64,000 bases of DNA from an uncultured Clostridia bacterium. GTDB lineage: Bacteria > Bacillota > Clostridia > Christensenellales > Borkfalkiaceae. This document shows, piece by piece, positions 59,194 through 64,000 of this stretch; position 1 is the stretch's first letter; the number at the start of each line of letters is the position of its first letter. Under the pieces are notes generated by a model. It did no database searches, was not told where the DNA came from, and was given only the letters and a program-made list of their open reading frames with translations. Position numbers and translations under genes: made by a program. The DNA is taken from positions 1 to 64,000 of the forward strand of contig CANRGG010000002.1 of NCBI GenBank assembly GCA_947630115.1, given 5' to 3'.

Positions 59194-60384
59194 ATGAAAC
59201 GATCCTCGAAATTCATTTTTTCCTCTTTGCTGCTTCTCGTCAAAGTCGCCCTGCTCGCCCTCTTTTTGTTCTTTCTCGTCCTCTATTTCCTTATGTTCGG
59301 GCGCATGCTGGATCTGAATGTCTATTGGGCCTCCTTTGTCGTGATCGCCGCCGTGGGGATCTTCCTTGTCGCCCTCTTCCTTCCCTTCAAAAAGATCCGC
59401 AAGGGGTTCTTTTTCTGCGGAGGAGCTGTGGCGCTTGCGGGCGTCATCGCGATCAGCGCATGTCTCGGCTATAATGCCTGGCTCGATTCCATCATCGTCG
59501 TCGACAAGAGCGCGATCGACACCGATCTCTATCTCGCCTTCGACCCGAATTCCAAGATCGCGCGACTCGACCGGGAAGCCTCGCTCTCCCTTCCTTCCGG
59601 GAAAGATCTGCCCGTTCTCGACGGGGCGGCGGCGTTCTTCCCCGTCTATTCGGCGTTCGTCGAGGCGGTCTATCCGAGCACCATTCCCTCGCTCAACGAC
59701 CAAGACAGCCCGTATCAATATCATAACACGATCTGGGGCTATGAACTGCTGACAAACGGCGAGACCGACATTCTCTTTGCCTTCGGGCCCGACGAGGAAC
59801 AGAAGGCCTATGCCGAGGAATGCGGCGTCTCCTTCGAGCTCATCCCGATCGGAAGAGAGGCGTTCGTCTTTTTCACGAACAGCAAAAATCCCGTGGAAAA
59901 TCTCTCGGTGGACGAAATCCGCGCCATCTATTCGGGGAAGATCACAAATTGGAAGGAAGTCGGGGGAAAGGACGAGAACATCTTGCCCTATCAGCGCAAC
60001 GAGGGCAGCGGTAGCCAGACCGCCTTGAAGGAATTTATGGGCGACGTGCCGCTCATGGACGCGCCGACGGAACTTCGGAACAGCTTTATGTGGGGAATCA
60101 TCGAGGCGGTCTCCGACTATCACAACCACCGCGGCGCGCTGGGCTTTTCCTTCCGCAATTACGCCGAAGAGATCGTCTCCAACCCAGGCGTCCGACTGCT
60201 CAAAGTCAACGGCAGCGAGCCGACACTCGAAAACATCGAGTCGGGCGCCTATCCCGTCACCATGCCCTTCTATATGGTCCTCAGAAAGGAAGAACACTCA
60301 AAAGAGACGCTCGCCTTCCTCGATTGGGTACTCTCCGAAGAGGGGCAGAGCCTCGTCTCCGCCTCCGGCTTTGCAAGGATCTGA
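59194..60384 (+). CDS. Membrane-anchored PstS-like solute-binding protein, 396 aa
   Basis: Three N-terminal membrane helices (about residues 8-105) replace the usual signal peptide and precede a phosphate-binding-protein-like domain: TGETDILFAF-type ligand loop, VDEIRAIYSGKITNWKEVGG, and the anion-binding NEGSGSQTALKEF. It may bind phosphate or another anion at the outer face of the membrane. No PstCAB transporter is adjacent. There is no ribosome binding site. Confidence 0.85.
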   Translation: MKRSSKFIFSSLLLLVKVALLALFLFFLVLYFLMFGRMLDLNVYWASFVVIAAVGIFLVALFLPFKKIRKGFFFCGGAVALAGVIAISACLGYNAWLDSIIVVDKSAIDTDLYLAFDPNSKIARLDREASLSLPSGKDLPVLDGAAAFFPVYSAFVEAVYPSTIPSLNDQDSPYQYHNTIWGYELLTNGETDILFAFGPDEEQKAYAEECGVSFELIPIGREAFVFFTNSKNPVENLSVDEIRAIYSGKITNWKEVGGKDENILPYQRNEGSGSQTALKEFMGDVPLMDAPTELRNSFMWGIIEAVSDYHNHRGALGFSFRNYAEEIVSNPGVRLLKVNGSEPTLENIESGAYPVTMPFYMVLRKEEHSKETLAFLDWVLSEEGQSLVSASGFARI

Positions 60385-60397
60385 CAAAGCGGAACAA

Positions 60398-60433
60398 AAA
60401 AATCGCCGCCGCGCGTTGAAAACGCGCGGCGGC
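60398..60433. terminator. Bidirectional terminator between the PstS-like gene and ilvE
   Basis: Perfect 13-bp stem GCCGCCGCGCGTT/AACGCGCGGCGGC with a 3-nt loop; ATTTTTTTG follows on the minus strand. Confidence 0.8.
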
Positions 60434-60449
60434 TCTTTCTGTCAATTCC

Positions 60450-61511
60450 TTATTTTTTGATGATGTCAACCCAGCCGAACTTATCGGCATACTTGCCCGT
60501 CTGGATCCCGGTGAGCTCGTCGTAGACCTTCCTGCTGATCTCGCCCATCTCGCCGCCGTTGACGACGAAATCTCTGCCGTGATAGCCGAATGCGCCGACG
60601 GGGGAGATGACTGCCGCCGTGCCCGTTCCGAACACTTCGGTCAACGTGCCCTTTTCCGCCGCCTCCGCGACCTTGCGGATATCGACGTTGCACTCGCGAA
60701 CCTTATACCCGTGCGATTTCAGAAGGGCGATGACGCTCCTTCTCGTAATGCCGGGCAGAATGCTGCCGCGAAGCGCCGGCGTGTAGACGATCCCGTCCAT
60801 CACAAAGAAGATGTTCATCGCGCCGACTTCCTCGACATAGCGGTGATACTTTGCGTCCAGCCACATCGCCTGGTCGTATCCCTTTTCGTGAGCGAGTTCG
60901 CCCGCCTTCATGCTCGCCGCATAGTTGCCGATGACCTTGTGTCCGCCCGTGCCGCCCTTCGCCGCGCGCACATAGTTTTCCTCGACGAGGAGCTTGACGG
61001 GCGCGAGCCCATTCGCATAATAGGCGCCCGCAGGCCCGATAATGACGTACATGAGATAGGTCTTGGACGCATGCACGCCGAGCGCGGGCTCCGTCGCGAT
61101 CATCGTGGGCCGTATGTAGAGCGCGGTGCCCTCGTCGGTCGGGATCCAATCCTCGTCCAAAAGCACGAGCTGTTTGATCGCCTCATAGACAAACTTCTTG
61201 TCGAAGGTGGGCATGCAGAGCCGCGCCGCGGAATCGTTCATTCTATCGAGGTTGTCGCTTAAGCGGAACATGCGGATCTCACCCTTCTTGTTCTTATACG
61301 CCTTCGCGCCCTCGAACACTCCCTGCGCATAGTGCAGGACGGAAGCCGACGGCTCGAGCGAAAGCGGCTGATAGGGCTGAATGCGCGCATTGACCCATTG
61401 GGATCCGTCGTACTCCATGATGAACATATGGTCTGTAAAGTACTTGCCGAAGCCCAGCTTTCCCGTGGGTTTCTGACGTTTTTGCTCGGTCTTGATGATT
61501 TTCAGTTCCAT
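60450..61511 (-). CDS. ilvE: Branched-chain amino acid aminotransferase
   Basis: PLP enzyme of fold type IV that interconverts Leu, Ile and Val with their keto acids. Conserved regions FGKYFTDHMFIMEYDG, LHYAQGVFEGAKAY and the GGHKVIGNYAASMKAGE...DQAMWLDA block mark the type II (mitochondrial-like) group. Length 353 aa. AAGGAG is 10 nt before ATG 61511. It follows the aminotransferase gene by 33 nt. Confidence 0.93.
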   Translation of the reverse strand: MELKIIKTEQKRQKPTGKLGFGKYFTDHMFIMEYDGSQWVNARIQPYQPLSLEPSASVLHYAQGVFEGAKAYKNKKGEIRMFRLSDNLDRMNDSAARLCMPTFDKKFVYEAIKQLVLLDEDWIPTDEGTALYIRPTMIATEPALGVHASKTYLMYVIIGPAGAYYANGLAPVKLLVEENYVRAAKGGTGGHKVIGNYAASMKAGELAHEKGYDQAMWLDAKYHRYVEEVGAMNIFFVMDGIVYTPALRGSILPGITRRSVIALLKSHGYKVRECNVDIRKVAEAAEKGTLTEVFGTGTAAVISPVGAFGYHGRDFVVNGGEMGEISRKVYDELTGIQTGKYADKFGWVDIIKK

Positions 61512-61544
61512 ATTTTTGTATCTCCTTTTGCGTTTTAGCAATTT

Positions 61545-62741
61545 TTATTTGACCTTTGCGATCTCTTTCTTGAACATGTCGCCGAGACGGTGGATCCCCG
61601 CGTCGATCTTGTCGACGGGCGCGTTCGAGAAGTTGAGACGGATCATATTGACGACGTCCGCCTTCGGATAGAACACCTGCCCCTGGATATAGGCGACGTC
61701 ATACTTGATCGCCTCGGGCGCGAGCTTGGTCGTGTCGATGGGCGCGTTGAAGCCGCCCCAGATGAAGAGTCCGCCCTCCGCGTTGATGAAGCTGAATTCC
61801 TCGGGCATATATTCCTTGATCGCCCGGATCATCGCATTCTTGCGCTCGCGGTAGATGGGCATGTTCTTCTCGATGTTCGGGAAGAGATATCCGCGCTTTA
61901 AGTATTCGCAGACGATGAGCTGCGAGAGATTGGAAGTCGTCACGTCGACGCCCTGCTTGCCGATCGTCATCTTGCGGATGACTTCCTTGTCGCCGATCGC
62001 GACGCCCATGCGGAGCCCGGGCGAGAGGACCTTCGAAAAGCTCGTCAGATACACGACGTTGCCCGCCTTGTCAAAGCTCTTGATACTCGGCACCCATTTG
62101 CCCTCGAAGCGCAGCTTGCTGTACGGGTCGTCCTCGAGCACCATGACGCCGTATTTTGCGGTAATTTCCGCGATCGCCTTCCGGTTCTCGACGGTATACG
62201 TCTTGCCCGTGGGGTTGGAGAAGGTCGAAACGCAGTACAAAAACTTGGGATGATGTTCCTTGATCTTTTTCTCGAGATCCTCGATGACGAGCCCGTTTTC
62301 ATCCGCGTCCACGCCGACGATGTTCGCCTGATAGGAATCGAAGATCTGGAGCGCCGTCAGATAGGTGGGATTTTCGACGAGCACTGCGTCGCCCTTGTCG
62401 AGGAAGATCTTGCTCATGAGGTCGATCCCCTGCTGCCCGCCGCTGATGACGAGAGTGTTTTCGAGCCCGATGTTCTCGATCCCCGCCGTCTTGACGTACT
62501 TGATGAGCTCCTCGCGAAGTTCCGAAAAGCCCTCGGTCGTGCCATATTGCAAGACCGCCGTCGCCCTGCCCTCGCTCAGAAGTTCCTGGGCGATCTCCTG
62601 CACTTCCTTCTGCGGAAGGCACTGCGTTGCGGGAAAACCGCCCGCAAACGAGATGATCTCGGGACGGGTCAGAAGTTTTAAGATCTCTCTCGTCGCCGCG
62701 CCGTTCATCTTTGCCATTCTTTCACTGTAACGATATTCCAT
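61545..62741 (-). CDS. Class I/II PLP-dependent aminotransferase (2-aminoadipate/PatA-like), 398 aa
   Basis: Fold type I transaminase. FAGGFPATQCLP near the start, SGGQQGIDL, NPTYLTALQ, the PLP region FSNPTGKTY and the catalytic Lys in TSFSKVLSPGLRMG are present. This subgroup includes LysN-type and aromatic or branched-chain transaminases, so the substrate is uncertain. Its operon with ilvE suggests branched-chain or aromatic amino acid fermentation. AAGGAG is 9 nt before the ATG. Confidence 0.9.
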   Translation of the reverse strand: MEYRYSERMAKMNGAATREILKLLTRPEIISFAGGFPATQCLPQKEVQEIAQELLSEGRATAVLQYGTTEGFSELREELIKYVKTAGIENIGLENTLVISGGQQGIDLMSKIFLDKGDAVLVENPTYLTALQIFDSYQANIVGVDADENGLVIEDLEKKIKEHHPKFLYCVSTFSNPTGKTYTVENRKAIAEITAKYGVMVLEDDPYSKLRFEGKWVPSIKSFDKAGNVVYLTSFSKVLSPGLRMGVAIGDKEVIRKMTIGKQGVDVTTSNLSQLIVCEYLKRGYLFPNIEKNMPIYRERKNAMIRAIKEYMPEEFSFINAEGGLFIWGGFNAPIDTTKLAPEAIKYDVAYIQGQVFYPKADVVNMIRLNFSNAPVDKIDAGIHRLGDMFKKEIAKVK

Positions 62742-62791
62742 AATTCATCACTCCTTAATTTTTTTCTTCAAATTCATGCCTTCCGGACGGT

Positions 62792-64000
62792 TCAGTCCTG
62801 GATGAGCCCCAGCTCTCTCGCCTTTTGGGTGAGTTCGTCACGGTATTTTGGATGTGCGATCGAGATGATCGCCTTCGCCCTATCCGCGATCGAAAGCCCG
62901 CGGAGGCACACGACGCCGTACTCGGTGACGAGATAGTGCAAATCGTTGCGGGAGAGGGAGACGGTCGCGCCCGGCTTCAGCTGCGGGACGATCCGGCTGA
63001 TCTCCACCCGTTCGTCGCCGTTGCCCGTGCGGACGTTCGCCGTCGAATAGAGGGCGATGAACGCTCTGCCCCCCTTTGCCATCTGCGCGCCGATCGCGGT
63101 ATCCATCTGTCCGCCCGTGCCGCTGTATTGCTTGGAGCCGAGGCTTTCCGAGCAGCACTGTCCGGTAAGATCCACTTCGAGAGTCGTGTTGATGGAAACC
63201 TGGTTGTCGTTCTTTGCGAGCGTCTCATAGGCGTTGCAGTAGCTGCAATCCATGACGAGGACGTCGGGGTTGTGATCGACAAACTGATAGACCTTTTCGG
63301 TGCCGAGGACGATACTCGTGACGATCTTGCCCTTATGCAGGGTCTTTTTGCTGCCGTTGACGACTCCCTTTTTCGCGAGCTCCGCGATCCCGTCGCCCAA
63401 GAGCTCGGTATGGATCCCGATGTCCTTCTTGGTCTCGAGGAACTGCACGACGGAGTTGGGGATGGAGCCGATCCCGATCTGCAGGCAGTCGCCGTCCTGG
63501 ATGTATTCGGAGATATAGCCGCCGATGATCTTATCCTTTTCGTTGATCGGCGCGGTCTTATCCTGCACCATGGGGAAATCCACGGGGACGAAGTAGTCCA
63601 CTTCCGATTCGTCGATCACCGCGTCGCCGCAGGTGAAGGGCATATTCGGATTGACCTCCATGACGACCGTCTTTGCCCGTCTCATGACTTCGCGGTCGTA
63701 GATGTCCGAGAGTCCCAGCGAGATCCTGCCGTCCTTGTCGGGCGGGGTGCAGGTGCCGACGAAGATGTCGGGATCTCCCCCCGCGCAGATCGTGACCGCC
63801 GTCTTGCGGAGGTGGGTCGGCGCATAGGAGACCGTTTTCAGCACTTTCTGCGCATTGCGCATGGGCCCCGAGAAGAACACGCTGTTGATCTTGATATGGT
63901 TGCCGTAGGCGGGATCCTCGAGGAAGGGATAGGAGCGCATTGTGAGACACATCCAAATGCTCAGTCCCCTGTCGCGATCCAGAATTTTGTGCAGGTTGCT
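62792..64000 (-). CDS. Acetyl-CoA hydrolase/transferase family CoA-transferase (N-terminus cut by window edge)
   Basis: Probable 4-hydroxybutyrate or butyrate-type CoA-transferase that swaps CoA between acetate and another acyl group in fermentation. 402 residues are visible, open to the window edge, so the start is not here; a Met at 63952 is internal. MEVNPNMPFTCGDAVI and the catalytic-Glu region GIHTELLGDGIAEL and GGQMDTAIGA are family blocks. It precedes the aminotransferase gene by 50 nt and probably forms an operon with it and ilvE. Confidence 0.9.
   Translation of the reverse strand, partial: SNLHKILDRDRGLSIWMCLTMRSYPFLEDPAYGNHIKINSVFFSGPMRNAQKVLKTVSYAPTHLRKTAVTICAGGDPDIFVGTCTPPDKDGRISLGLSDIYDREVMRRAKTVVMEVNPNMPFTCGDAVIDESEVDYFVPVDFPMVQDKTAPINEKDKIIGGYISEYIQDGDCLQIGIGSIPNSVVQFLETKKDIGIHTELLGDGIAELAKKGVVNGSKKTLHKGKIVTSIVLGTEKVYQFVDHNPDVLVMDCSYCNAYETLAKNDNQVSINTTLEVDLTGQCCSESLGSKQYSGTGGQMDTAIGAQMAKGGRAFIALYSTANVRTGNGDERVEISRIVPQLKPGATVSLSRNDLHYLVTEYGVVCLRGLSIADRAKAIISIAHPKYRDELTQKARELGLIQD

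Overview
The window looks like a chromosomal segment of a moderately GC-rich member of the Clostridia (Bacillota), probably an anaerobic gut lineage with a spore-forming ancestry. The evidence is mostly housekeeping genes of Gram-positive type with strong AGGAGG ribosome binding sites and TTGACA-17-TATAAT promoters. It also has a spoVT-yabM-yabN(mazG) cluster in the Bacillus order, a PdaB-like deacetylase, AddAB rather than RecBCD, a GTP-dependent PEP carboxykinase, and an acyl-CoA transferase of the kind used in anaerobic fermentation. Both ends of the window cut genes: an ABC ATPase on the left and a CoA-transferase on the right. I see no rRNA, prophage, intact transposon or CRISPR array.

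Layout. 1-4.2 kb: AbrB-type regulator coupled to an ABC ATPase, a thioredoxin-fold lipoprotein with Cys-rich repeats, a small lipoprotein and a small membrane protein. 4.2-10.6 kb: addB-addA recombination nuclease. 10.8-15.4 kb: a lipoprotein and a large orphan hybrid histidine kinase with two periplasmic-binding-type sensor domains. 15.6-17.0 kb: an AT-richer islet with a DUF1848 gene, a coding remnant and a three-tRNA operon (fMet, Met, Glu). 17.1-19.1 kb: unknown gene plus tilS. 19.3-24.1 kb: gyrB and gyrA, separated by a structured repeat element. 24.2-28.6 kb: spoVT, yabM, yabN/mazG, dusB. 28.9-34.4 kb: uvrB, a HAD-type nucleotidase and uvrA behind one SOS-like promoter. 34.4-39.3 kb: glnS with two small membrane-tethered winged-helix genes, a PAP2 phosphatase and glyQS. 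39.5-46.6 kb: envelope genes (glycosyltransferase, acyltransferase, deacetylase), an SSB-like gene, comFC and small regulators. 46.7-50.6 kb: a lipoprotein with an acidic cytoplasmic tail, then rplM-rpsI. 50.7-54 kb: cysS with a short alanyl-tRNA-synthetase-like gene. 54-64 kb: DeoR regulator, DegV, pckG, unknown, PstS-like protein, ilvE, an aminotransferase and a CoA-transferase.

Most genes are ordinary. The least explained signals are: (1) a 120-nt repeat, about 90% identical in two copies at 21956-22075 (+) and 28681-28800 (-), each copy bracketed by hairpins whose stems differ in sequence but stay paired; (2) two genes whose promoters predict leaderless mRNAs starting at the ATG; (3) the tandem winged-helix/transmembrane pair; (4) a lipoprotein anchored at both ends with a Glu/Pro-rich inner tail; (5) a C-terminally short AlaRS; and (6) a possible recombinase remnant abutting tRNA-Glu.

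All family calls are from reading motifs and lengths, with no database search. Promoter and terminator calls are pattern matches only.
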